This document shows, piece by piece, positions 35,831 through 46,355 of a stretch of 64,000 nt of DNA. Under the pieces are notes generated by a model that had not been told where the DNA came from, did no database searches, and saw only the letters and a list, made by a program, of their open reading frames with translations. This stretch comes from Schizophyllum amplum (Eukaryota; Basidiomycota; Agaricomycetes; Agaricales; Schizophyllaceae). The number at the start of each line of letters is the position of its first letter. Within the stretch, counting starts at the first letter, position 1. The position numbers were made by a program, and so were the translations under genes. The stretch spans positions 1-64,000 of the forward strand of contig VDMD01000013.1 of the NCBI GenBank assembly GCA_007026445.1. Reading direction: 5' to 3'.

Positions 35831-36877
35831 ATGTTGCTCTCCCGCAGACCGCCAGCTTGGCGGCATACCTCCAGACTAGCGGGCAGAGTAGCAGCCCGCT
35901 ATGCCTCCTCCTCGAAAGGCGCTGCTACCCCCGATGCACCAACACCGGAAGCGCCGCCTCGCAGACCCTTGACGGCGCCTCCACCCTCACTGGTCAAGCG
36001 GCCGACGCCATCTGACCAACCTCTGCCGGGCCTACGACGCGCACTCGGCGTGCGAGAGCGTCCAACAGTGGAGCGCCAGAGCCGGAAGGAGCGGCTTGAG
36101 CATATCATGCTCAACCCCGAGGGTGTGCAGAAAGAGAGGCAACATCTGTACGTCGTCCATTGCACTACGTGTCTTACCATGCTTACGCGCTGCAGCCTCC
36201 GACGAGCAGGCAAGAGCTACTACGAGGACATGATCAATACGCGGCATCATGGCGGCAAGACCTGGGTTGCGCCACGTCAAGCCATTCGTGAGGATGTTCG
36301 TCGCTTCCTTCTCCCCCACACTTTCCCTCACTCATATCCCCTCCAGAAAGCCCTGTTCTTCCCCAACATCACCGGCAAGTCCCTCCTCGGCAACCAGCGG
36401 CATACCACAACTATGTGCTTCGGTCGCGTCACCGTCCTCTCCCTCCTCAGCACGCGCATTTCCGAGATCCACTCCGCGCGCCTCACGCAACCAACTCTGG
36501 CCGCCTTCTCCGCGCACCCGCTCTTCCAACATGTGCAGATCAATCTACAGCAAAACCTGCTCAAGAGCTTCCTCGTCTCTTTGTTCACCAACTCGATCAA
36601 GAAGACGGTACCCACGGAGCAGCACGACAACTATCTGGTGTCCAGCCAGAACATGGAGTACCTGCAGCAGCCGATTGGGATGGACAACGAGAAGGTGGGA
36701 TACGTGTACCTGATTGACGAAAACCTGAAGATTCGTTGGGCGGCGGGAGGGGAGCCGGAGGATGCGGAGATTGAGGCACTGCAAGCATGTACAGGTGTGC
36801 TGCTGAGGAGGTGGGAGAGGGATCCCAAGAGTGAGCAGTACAGGAAACAAATAGAGGCGCCTCCTTCCGCAGCGTAG
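35831..36877 (+). CDS. ATP10: Mitochondrial F1Fo ATP synthase assembly factor Atp10
   Basis: The start MLLSRRPPAWRHTSRLAGRVAARY is a classic mitochondrial presequence. The conserved core reads GGKTWVAP..IRED then KALFFPNITGKSLLG across an intron. FSAHPLFQHVQINLQQNLLK and the end YLIDENLKIRWAAGGEPED, which has a thioredoxin-like feel, complete it. Atp10 binds Atp6 and helps build the Fo sector at the inner membrane. Two introns: one begins near 36150, the other (36296-36346) starts with the less common GTTCGT but joins IRED to KALFFPN exactly as the family demands. Roughly 310 residues, which fits. The start codon at 35831 opens the presequence directly. Confidence 0.9.
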   Translation: MLLSRRPPAWRHTSRLAGRVAARYASSSKGAATPDAPTPEAPPRRPLTAPPPSLVKRPTPSDQPLPGLRRALGVRERPTVERQSRKERLEHIMLNPEGVQKERQHLYVVHCTTCLTMLTRCSLRRAGKSYYEDMINTRHHGGKTWVAPRQAIREDVRRFLLPHTFPHSYPLQKALFFPNITGKSLLGNQRHTTTMCFGRVTVLSLLSTRISEIHSARLTQPTLAAFSAHPLFQHVQINLQQNLLKSFLVSLFTNSIKKTVPTEQHDNYLVSSQNMEYLQQPIGMDNEKVGYVYLIDENLKIRWAAGGEPEDAEIEALQACTGVLLRRWERDPKSEQYRKQIEAPPSAA

Positions 36878-37043
36878 CGGTCATGCGTCCAGTCGCTAGT
36901 TGGTCGCTGCTCACCTGCACTTCACGTATCACATACTACAGCGCTTGCCAGATTTATCAATGGCATCCGCACTGCGGCGTCTTCCACAAAATGCCTTCGT
37001 TGTATTGTCCCCATTGTCTAATGACGCGATCGCCTGAAAATCA

Positions 37044-37904
37044 TTACCTCGCCGTCGTCTGTGCCCCTGCTGTCTTCTCCGAGACCCTATCTACGAGTGA
37101 TGCGTCCGCCGCATTCGCGGCCGGTATGTCGATCTTCGAGTTCGCGTCCTTGCGCGGATTGCGGAGGTCGCCGCGGAAGCCGAGGTAGTACAGTCGCGAG
37201 GTCTCATCGCCCACCGCGTCGCTCTGTGCAAGGTGAGCGACGTGAGCGAACATAAAAGGAGCCAAGGAGGAAGAGGAATATAGGTATGAGAAGAGATGAC
37301 ACGCACAAAGAATAAGGAAAGCGACGTGACGCTCGTGAAGGCAGCGACTCGCAGCGGGTACTCCACCACGTCCACCTCACCCTCGAGCAGCCTGATATTC
37401 AGCTGCGGGCGCGTGTTCTCGGCATCCGCAAAGTCGACGATGGTGGGATGGTTCGCGAAGATACGCAGCGTACGGGGCGTCGACTCGCCCCTACCTGCAT
37501 CGCCAATCAGCGCATTTCGACTGTACACTGGAGAGAAACGTACCGAGCTTCAAGAGCACCGACCGCAACCTCACGCTCTCCGTGAACGGTACGTGGATGA
37601 TCATCTGCAGCGACTCGGTAAGCGCCACCCAGCACGACCGCCGCAACAGCCAACGCACCTGATCATCCACTCCCGAGTCCGCAAAGTTCTCCGTATCCTC
37701 GCGCTCGTGCCACGGCTTTATGACAGCGCGCGCGGTCTCCGGTACATCGAGGTTGAGCCCGTGGACGCTTCGGCGCTTGGCATATTGGCTCGCGTGAGAC
37801 GGAGCGACAGACGGGCGCGCTTACTTGTCCTTATCAATGACACGGAACAGGTTCGACGCGTCTGCAGTTTCTGCGTTCAAAGACGAGGAGTTGCTGGGTT
37901 CCAT
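37044..37904 (-). CDS. PITH-domain protein (PITHD1-like)
   Basis: Five exons give a protein of about 205 residues that starts MEPSNSSSLNAE. The PITH domain reads QSLQMIIHVPFTESVRL, RTLRIFANHPTIVDFADAE, EGEVDVVEYPLRVAAFTSV, SLSLFF, then LYYLGFRGDLRN after an intron. The domain is known as the proteasome-interacting part of thioredoxin-like TXNL1, but here it stands alone as in PITHD1. No thioredoxin domain precedes it. The predicted role is proteasome association, probably cytosolic/nuclear. A MITE lies 115 bp upstream of the start and could affect its promoter. Confidence 0.9.
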
Positions 37905-38582
37905 GGTGGTGAGCAGGTAAGTGAGCAGATGGTGTGTAGCAAAGCACTGATCCAGATCAGAAAGCATCGGGCAACCCCTCGTGAGAATACGCGCGTGGTG
38001 GACCCACATCTGTTGTACCAGGACCCTGACAATACGCCAGAGGCTTGCGCAAGCGCGGATAAATTGGCAGTCCAAAATCGATGCCACCGCAGTTGCGGAT
38101 AAAAACGGTCAGATTTGGCCAGAGGCTGCGCAAAGCGGATAGAAATGGCAGGAAGACAAAAATATTCGATTACAAAGAATTTGGAGAATAACCATATGGG
38201 AGTTCGGCAGACGCCGCCATCAACCGGCCTCCGGCGGCCAAAATTGATTATGCCTGCGCAAAACGCGGATAAAACAGGCCAAGAATCGCCAAAACGCGCG
38301 GAAAAACAGTCAAAGTCGCCGATTTTGCGCAGCCTCTGGCGTATGTCAGGGTCCTGTTGTACCCCTCAACCGGTCCCAAAGCTTCCAAATTCTCAATGAG
38401 TGTTTGGCCAGTAATGAAGTGAGATGGGATTGGTAGACAGGCCCAGCAGCACAGGCCTGGCATATGCATTTAAGATAAAAGCACGTTGTGCACGTCAGTC
38501 TCAGCGAGAGCAGAGGGGACCGTGAGATGGCATTAAAATAGTCCTAGCCAGGACCAGCGCACCGGACATAGCGATGAGTATA
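37905..38582. other. Spacer between PITH-domain gene and uS5m, mostly occupied by a MITE
   Basis: Holds the promoter of the PITH-domain gene (transcribed leftwards) and the 3' flank of the uS5m gene. About half is the inverted-repeat element described at 38019-38356. The remainder, 38363-38582, shows nothing of note. Confidence 0.6.
38019..38356. mobile_element. MITE-like non-autonomous DNA transposon with TIRs and target duplication
   Basis: The left end CAGGACCCTGACAATACGCC continues to CAGAGGCTTGCGCAA. The right end, read on the other strand, is CAGGACCCTGACATACGCC continuing to CAGAGGCTGCGCAA. This is an inverted repeat of about 35 bp that differs by single-base gaps. TTGTAC stands directly outside each end (38013-38018 and 38357-38362), a 6-bp direct repeat that looks like a target-site duplication; with TG added it could be 8 bp at one reading. 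The interior repeats a subterminal motif of the type GCGCAA..GCGGATA several times (near 38048, 38127 and 38255) and encodes no transposase. The CAGG..CCTG ends resemble those of hAT-type elements, but the superfamily is uncertain. Confidence 0.85.
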
Positions 38583-40642
38583 TTATGACTTTTGCAGATG
38601 AATAAGCTTCCGCCCCCGTTCCCGCTCGACGTCCTGCTTGCTGATCAAACCCATCCCCTTCATACCGGTCATGCCCTTTCCGCCCAGACCATTGCCCATA
38701 GCTATAGGCGCATGACCGGCCTGTATCATACGCATCGTCGCCTTGATGACATTGGTCTTGTTGCGGCTGCCCCAGACCTTGGCGGAGATGTCCCGAATGC
38801 CAGCGGCCTTGAGAATCTGAGCAGCGAAGGTGAGTACTGCACTACGTGCACAGACGCGCAAGGCGCACCTGGTGTATGTTCGGGTTGCACATGAGGCCGA
38901 AGCCCAGCGGACGTGGACGCATCTTCACCTGCGTCGCACCGAGCTTGGTCTCCAGATCAGACCAAATGGTACGCTTCTCGAACCTATCCACGAAGTCCAG
39001 GTTTCTGAGTGCCTGCAGCTCGGCTGCCTCGAAGGCCTTGATGTGTTCTTCGTGGGTGGCTTGCCCTAGACCAACAATGCCGTCCCCATTGCCGAGAACG
39101 ACCATCGAATTGTAAGCCGCGATTTTGCCCTTGCCCGTCTGGTGCGACACCATGCGTATGAGCAGGGTGTAGCGGATCAAATTCTTCTTCAAGGACAAGG
39201 GATACTCTCGAAATTGGCGCTGGTTTTCCTGAACTTCGTCCGACTTTTCCGGTACCCATTCAGGGTTGGCGAAGTCGAAGCCCTGGTCCGCCATGGCTTC
39301 GTGAAAGATGGACTCGTGATTACGGAAGACGACCTTGTTGTGATACGGGTTCTCCTTGTCAGGTGGAAAGTCGAGCACCGTACGGGAATCCATGATAGGG
39401 TCGGCCGTCATGAGGTTCGGGTACGGCTCGATTCCATATTGCTTGACGAAGGTGTGGCCCATCTCTAGAGAGTAATGTCAATGATCGTTAGACCCGAAGA
39501 AAGGAGATACTTGCCGTCCTTAACCGTAATGGTGCGAGTGGGATCGTGCTCCGCCTCCGCCTTTGCCCGTGCTGCCTCTCGCTCAGCGAGTTCACGCTCG
39601 CGACCTGCAAATGGCTGTTAAATATTTCTTATGCACAAGAAGAAACTAACGCACGGCGCAGTATGAGCTCCTTCTCCTGGGTCCAGTCTATTTCGACCTT
39701 TTCGAATGATACGGACTCTTCGCTCATGGGAATGACAGCCGGACGGGTAGTATATTCAAACCGCACCCCGATAGAGCGGAGGAAGGCCTCCGCTTCCCGG
39801 AGAGGGCCAAGATTCGGGCCACCGAGTGTAGGAATGCGCGCCAGTATGTCGCGCAATCGGTCCTTCTCCTGCTGTTCCAAGCCTTCCAACTTGCGCCTGA
39901 CGGCGGGCCGCGCCAGCCTAGTCATCAGCTCTTTCTGAGGATCACCCAGTGGTGTTGCGGGATCCTCGAGTTTGTCTGTGTAATTTTCAGCTGAGTTGTT
40001 CTGAAGATGTGGAGGCAACGACGCACCGACCGCCTTCACTCCTAGGGAAGGATCAAGTGTGCCGGCTTTGAGCCGTCGCGCCATGTTACGAACCTCAGTG
40101 AAGCCGTCCTTCACTAAATCTGTACGAAGGAGGTCGGGGTTGACAGCCATTCCGCTGGCCTCCATGCTGGTCTTGAGACTGGCGTACGCAGCGTCAAACG
40201 CCATGTCAGCCAAGGCAGTCCGCAGGGGGTCGTCAAACAGTGCTACAAGACAGCGTTAGAGAAGGATAAACAGTCCACGAAGTCACTCACGATCCCCTCT
40301 GACCAGATAGTGCAGCTGCGCCCGCGCCTGCTCCTTACTGTAGACAGCAGGCTCCTCCTCGCCACTCTGACTCGGCGCGGAAGGCGGCGGGTCAGTGCGC
40401 TGTTGGCTTGGAGCACCCTCCGACGTTCCATAGACCCTCGTCGCCTTCTCTAGGAGGTCCGCGACGGTCCGCTGGCGGTCGCCGCTGTCGATCGACTCTC
40501 CCGAGGTTGCGTCCTTCCCACTGCTGCCGCTGGTCGAGCTGTTATGCCGTGCGAAGCATGCGTGCGCAGAGGCAGCACCGCGCGCGGCGTACGGCCTTGA
40601 GAGCGACGCGGCGACGAGGACTTGGCGCGGTAAACGATTCAT
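38583..40642 (-). CDS. MRPS5: Mitochondrial small-subunit ribosomal protein uS5m
   Basis: The start MNRLPRQVLVAASLSRPYAARG (40640-40642) is a mitochondrial presequence. A fungal-specific N-terminal region of about 250 residues follows. The S5 core then reads SLKKNLIRYTLLIRMVSHQTGKG, YNSMVVLGNGDGIVGLGQAT and, after an intron, ILKAAGIRDISAKVWGSRNKTN. The S5 N-domain double-stranded RNA-binding-like fold and the C-domain are both present. It belongs in the mitoribosomal small subunit. Introns begin near 40300, 39650, 39510 and 38880. The C-terminus has a run of Gly-Met-Lys (GKGMTGMKGMGL). A TCACATGA octamer is 66 bp upstream of the start. Confidence 0.93.
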
Positions 40643-41234
40643 ACGCGTTCAGGAAAAAGGCATGTATTTCCAAACCCGTTTGACCCGGTCCGCAAACCGC
40701 GTTGCAGTCACATGACTTGTGTTCGACTTTCGAATCTTGGGCGAAGATAATTTATGTATACGCGATACAAGCCGGCGGCCTCGTATGCTCGCATGTGTAG
40801 GACCATAGGCCCATTACTTTGACTGGTTTATACTCTGACTGTCTATTGTGTGTCTGATCCGCAAGAGTCGCGAGTAATTTTTCAAGCCACTGGCTTTGCG
40901 CCCCTACAACGTTGCCTATTCCCGTAAGGTGTCGTACAGATGGTGGTACACTAGGTACTGTTACATATGAAGATGCGTATGAGTAGGAGAAATCGACCAG
41001 CCATGCCCTATGAATGGGATAAATAGGAGTGTGCGTGCGTGGTGCGTGGATGGGCGTCTACAATGCGATGTGGTTCATTGTCCCGGAGATGTCATGTGTT
41101 GTGAATGATGAAGTCGTATCATGGAGTGGTAGAAGAAGAGAAAACAACGTAAGAAGACGAAGAGGCACAGACAGGGAGTGTGGATACTGATGATGCGACC
41201 TCTATATACAAAAGCTTTCGCCGTCGAGCCCCAG
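40643..41234. other. Spacer upstream of uS5m
   Basis: Contains the uS5m promoter and the 3' flank of the Ran1-like kinase gene. A TCACATGA octamer at 40708-40715 is close to the uS5m start. No gene recognised. Confidence 0.5.
40708..40715. promoter_or_regulatory. TCACATGA octamer near the uS5m start
   Basis: E-box-like octamer 66 bp upstream of the uS5m start codon. It is one of several TCAC(A/G)TGA matches in spacers of the window. Regulatory role inferred. Confidence 0.3.
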
Positions 41235-43575
41235 TCACGCCTGCGTGGCGGGCTTCGTAGGCAAGAACCAGTGCTTCGGCGACGAGAGCAAGCTCGACCG
41301 TCTGTTCGCAGCCTGTCTCCTCACCGGCGAAATGAACCCGTCGGCCACACCGCGAGTCGCATGTTCCTCAAACGCCGCCGCCAGGGGCGAAGGCGGCGCA
41401 GAGAGCTGACCGCGCGGAAACAGCTTGAAGCGACGCGGACTGGTGGGAGCCGGAGCAGCAACAGCGTAGGCCACGTCGCCATGCGCAGCCAGAGGGGGCT
41501 TGCGACCGTTCCGCGACAGTGACTTGCCGCGGAGGATGGGCGATGCGATACGGGCGGGGGAAGTAGACCTGCGGAAATGGTTGACGTTGTCGGTTATCAT
41601 GGAGAAGAACGATCGGGGTGCATGCTGACTCTGGCTCTGCGCGTGGCTGATTGGCGAGCGATGCTCGGGCCACACGATCGTGTCCGGGCAGGGCGACGGG
41701 CAAGCCAGTATCGGAGGGTAAAGCTGCGCCTCGACGTCGTGATAGAATCGCTGCTCAGGCTCCACCTCCGGGAAGAGAACGTGAGTGACTACCGAAGCTG
41801 GCGACGAAACGGCCGACGTCTGCTCCGCGAACGACATGTCGGACACGCTGTACTCCCACACGGACGGCGACGTCATCTCCTCCTCGTCTTCCCCGACATA
41901 CGGGCTCACCGCCATGACAGACGGTGACCGCAACGAAGCCTCGACGGACATCATCGACCGTGTGCGCTGTCCGTGCGCGAGAAGGGATGGCGAAAGAGAA
42001 TCAAGCTCGATGGCGGTGTTCATGATCGAGGACAGCGTCGACGCAGACGCCATGCGCGCATCCGGGTCGTAACACAGCGGCTTGAGCCACTTCGTGTCGA
42101 TGGTGAGCGACTTGCCGTGACCGCGACGAGCGCTCGCGTCCATCCTGTCGTTCCCATAGGGAGTGCGCGGAGGCGACCCGGATAGGGTGATGTCGATAGA
42201 GTCGGAGGAGGACTGGCTGGCGTACGGCGTGCGGGCCCGGTCGTAGATCTCGATGTCCTGGGAGGACTCAGAGGACGACGACGACACGGCGCCCTCGTCC
42301 ACATGGCCCGAGCCGGGAGGCGACTCGACGACGGAGTGAGTAGCGAAGATGATCTCCGACGAGCTGTTCCTGCTCCAGCGCGACTCGAGGGGCATGTTCT
42401 GCTGCGACTTGGTCGGGCTGGCGGCCGGCGAACCGTGCTTCGTCGACGAGGACGCGGACGCGGAGTGAATATCCATCCCAACTTCCCAAGCGCATTTGGC
42501 CATGCTACCCTCGAAGACGACGTTGTCGGCGTAGAAATCCGTGATGTCCTCGATGGCGCATCGCAGCTCAGGGAGCGATATACGCCGCCGCCAGTTGACG
42601 TCCAGCATCCTGATCAGGACGTCGTTGGCCTCCGCGGATATGGGAAGAACAGAGGGGAGGAAATTTAGGGGGTCATGCAGATAGGCCTGGAACGTCGGAT
42701 CCGAGATAGAGGCAGACTTCCACTACGCAAATTGATGAGAACGAAGTACGGCATGGAGAGACGAACAAAGGACATACCGGGTTACGCCCCGTCATAAGGT
42801 TAAGAAGAATGATACCCAGCGACCATATGTCATTAAATAACGGCGAGTATGACCTCGTCGGAGCGTAATCGCTGCCCTGACACTCTGCAAAAACGTGTAA
42901 GCATCGAGGCGCTGATGGATGGGAATGCAGCAACGTACCTGGGCTCATGTGGTAGATGCTACCCGTCCTGAACTCGTCGCTGTACTTGTCCGTCGTGCCT
43001 GCAGATCCGGTCAACAAAGAGAAATCGGGAGATCGGAAGTGCCACAACGACTTACTCAGACCAAAGTCGGTGATCGCGACTCGGAGGCCGTCGTCGAAGC
43101 ACAGCACGTTCTCCGGCTTCAGGTCGCGATGATAGATACCGAGCGAGTGACAGAAGTCAACTGCGTCAAGCAGCTGAAGGAAAACGTGCTTGATGAGCTC
43201 GTTGTTGCCCAGATAGCGGCAGCTGTGAAGGATTTGCGAGAAGAGATCCTGATCGGGGGCGTAATCCATGATGATGAACGTGAAGTCGTCGTCCTCCACA
43301 ACCCGGTGAAGAGTGATGACATTCGGATGTGCGCTCGCGGCCTGGTGCAAGCCGACCTCGCGGAGGTGCGCCTGGCGATGGCGAACGCTGTGCTTCTGGA
43401 AGAGGCATTTCACCGCATACGAGTGTGGTCGTGATGAGTAGGTGTCCACGGCACGGTACACAACGCCATATCCACCAACACCGAGAACCTCGACGAGTTC
43501 GAGCGAGTCGTCGTCGATGAGGGTGCCAACAGGGGGATGCGTCGCCGGCGACGTAACGCGAGGCTGCTTCGGCAT
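41235..43575 (-). CDS. Ran1/Pat1-type serine/threonine kinase (Sks1/Vhs1-like)
   Basis: Start MPKQPRVTSPA. Kinase motifs: VLGVGGYGVVYRAVD, YAVKCLF, IYHRDLKPENVL, TDFGLS joined across an intron to TTDKYSDEFRTGSIYHMSPE (the Cys/Gly-Ser-x-x-MSPE pattern is typical of the Ran1/Sks1 group), and FNDIWSLGIILLNLMTGRNP. The last kinase lobe includes LDVNWRRRISLPELRCAI. A long Ser-rich, disordered tail of about 400 residues ends SPKHWFLPTKPATQA. In fission yeast Ran1/Pat1 blocks meiosis; in budding yeast Sks1/Vhs1 act in glucose and cell-cycle responses. Introns at GLS, MSP and GRNP. An upstream in-frame extension through 43719 lacks an ATG, so 43573-43575 is the best start. Confidence 0.9.
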
Positions 43576-44722
43576 GGTGGGCGATGGGGGCGAACGGAAG
43601 GTGACGGAGCCCGGGGGCGAGTGCGGTGGGGTGATTCTGGAGAGGGACCGCTTAAAAGCAGCGCAGCAGGAGGTACCGCTGGGAACGTGCCGTCCAGTCG
43701 TTTTCAGCGTGTTGAACACGAGGAGATCAAATGATGGCGTGCGTGCAGGATCGGGGCTAGGCGACGAGCAGGTTGCAGCAACGAACTTATAACAAGCTGA
43801 GTTTCAAGCAGGTGGAACTGGGGTTGAGGGTGCGAAGGCCAAGTTCCGCGCCGGGAAGAGGGGGGGAGTGTGGCAACAAGTACAGCATCCATTCTCGGGA
43901 TTATAAGTCTCGAGTGAGATCGGGGGATCGCTGAATAGGGATAGAGGGTGGACTCGCCACAAATAGTGCGCACAAGACGATCGCCAGCCCAAGGAATACC
44001 GATCTGGGAGCGGTTCCCTCGCAGCGGAATGTGCCACAATTGGCGGCGCCTGACTGACCTGAACACCGGAAGCAAACCGCGCGACCCAGCTGGGCAGGAC
44101 GAAATCAACCGGGGCGCTCTTGCCGCCGTAACAAGAGCGACCAGCACGTTCTCGCAGGCGACTACGGCCTCCTTGGGCGCACGACCGTCCGCTCGGTCAG
44201 GCAACGACGTAAAGGTGCAACAACAATGTGCGCCTGTTGAGGCAGGTCAGTGCGGGCGCTATAAAGGTTGAATACAATTACTCACATGAACGGGTACAAT
44301 CGAGTAAAGGGCTTCGAAAGATGCGTATTAGCGGATTTACAACCTGGGTCTTAGCATGTTGACAGGTGAACTTGGCGTTGATTACTTCGGTCGCTGGAGC
44401 GCGCACTGGCATAATAGACAATGAGATTGACACGTTCAATCGGGAGGCCCCTGCCTTTAGCAATGTGCTGAACTGCACTATGGTCGTGTTCGTGACCTCC
44501 AGAGGTGCAAAGAGCAGAGGGGCCGTGCGAACTTAAGACCTGCCGGCATCACGCGAAAGGGTGGCCACCAGGCCACGAGGGTCACGTTGATGGTAACGTC
44601 ACACCCGTGAGTATTTCATGCATCGTGCAGCCTTCCCTTCACTCGACGATCATCTCCAGAGTCGCAACCGAGGTCACCCCAGCGCTTGTCTGCCACTCTC
44701 AGCACCGTACCGCTCCTTCCTC
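43576..44722. other. Divergent spacer of about 1.1 kb
   Basis: Promoters of the Ran1-like kinase (leftward) and of the KEN-box protein (rightward). It may also hold untranslated exons. No other gene or repeat recognised. Confidence 0.5.
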
Positions 44723-45594
44723 ATGTCTGGTCGCTCGTTCTCCGTCTACCGCGATACCCCCGTGGCGCCGCCGGCTGCCACTGCCCCAGCGACGTCCGAG
44801 AAGCCTCCGCTCACTGGCAGCTCGGACGTCGTGGCACCCGCGACGCCGCTCTCACCCACCGGTGGCGAGAAGGAGAACACCAACCCCGTGACTGGCCAGC
44901 GCGCTGGCGCTCCGACGGTTGCGGGCAAGAAGCGCAAGACGGCTGTGCTGGCGGCGAAGCCGACCATGCCTCTGGGAGAGAAAGCGCGGCAGGAGTCAGA
45001 GTCGGTGGAGCCTGAAGCGAAGAAGCGCAAGGCTTCGACTCTTCGCCCCAAGGACGGCAAGTCTTCTTCCACCAGGAAGGGGCTAGCGGGTCTGCGAAGA
45101 AGGGAGCGAAGAAGGTCGGCCGCCGCGGCGCATCGCCTATGCCCAAGGTCGAGGAAGATCCAGAGGAGAACGACATGAGAGAGGTTACGCAGGCCCTCAT
45201 CAACGAACGATGCTACGAACTGACGGTCAGTCCGCTGGCCGACGTCACCGAGGCGTACGTCGAGAAGTCGACGGAGAAGGACGCGAGTCCCACGAAAAGT
45301 GTGAACACATTCAAGACTATCAGAGTACGTGGCCACTTCTTGTTCTTCCCCGCATTCTATTGACGCCGTATTTAGGAAAAATCTGTCGAACCCGAGATAT
45401 CCGACCCCACCCCGATCGCGCCCGTGAAGGACTCTGTCATTCGCAAGGTCCTCACGACCCCGGAGCGCCGGGCCATCTCCTCCACGTTCACCTTCCAGTC
45501 TCCATCCCCCACGAGCGAACGCTACAAGGACTCGCTCGCCGATCCCGAGCTGAGGTTCGATCCCGAGTCCGACGACCTCTTTGGCCTCTTCTGA
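44723..45594 (+). CDS. Small basic nuclear-type protein with a KEN box (possible APC/C substrate)
   Basis: The start is MSGRSFSVYRDTPVAPP. A Pro/Thr-rich stretch leads to GGEKENTNP, which holds a KEN box, the degron read by Cdh1-APC/C. KKRKT and KKRK basic clusters follow (nuclear signals), then EENDMREVTQALINERCYELTVSP (a short helix). After an intron near 45326, the end is RKVLTTPERR (RxxL) and an acidic DPESDDLFGLF. The frame needs one more G at 45079-45082 to pass from STRKG to ASGSAKKGAKK. KEN plus RxxL motifs, basic middle and low complexity recall securin-like cell-cycle proteins, but no family identity is proven. About 270 residues. Confidence 0.6.
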
Positions 45595-46355
45595 CGACGG
45601 GGAGCGCCTTACGAACGAACGAAGAAACACAGTATCTCTCATCATCTTTGCACTATATATTGGCATGCACTATGGCTGTCGCAGAATGCTATTCTCCTTG
45701 CCGCCCTGCCACTTACGCATCTTATCGCATACCATCGTTATTCTACTTCATGGCCAGGCAGCTCTATCGGAGCTGCAATGCTTGTCGGCATTTCCCCTCA
45801 TGTGCTCTGATCTCTTCGCATATAGCCTGGACGTTTCTGAACTTGGCCCAGACAGACAGTCTACATACACGCCATCTTCTATACGTCGCTGCAGTGCTGT
45901 CCGTGCTACCTATCCCTGTGTACAACCACAACATTGCATCTCATTGTACCTGGCATGCAATCATCATCCGTATTTATGGTGTTTATACCCTTCGTGCAAG
46001 CGGCTCTACTGCGGTCAGGGTGCTCGACCAGATCCCAGCCAACGCAGGACGCGGTCTTTGACGAGTCCGACAGAAATGTCAGAAATGATGTCAGGGACAG
46101 GACGCGTGTGCTGGATTGTGGGTGCTTTGATCATGTGATCGCGTGACTCGCGGCCAGGCAAACCGATATCTCGGCCCCGTATCGGCCGCACCGTTTAGCG
46201 CCGCCAACACTGTTGTTCAACCTGGCGCGTCCACATGATGATGCATACGACGCAGCGCCGCCGCCTGAGAGCAGGCAGACTGGAGAGATAAGGACTCTCA
46301 ATGGGCTGGACGATGCCCCGCACATCTTGCTTCCTGCATCGACGTTTCCGACGCC
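45595..46355. other. Spacer before the permease
   Basis: Contains the KEN-box gene's 3' flank and the permease promoter, with a TCATGTGA octamer at 46131-46138. No gene seen. Confidence 0.5.
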
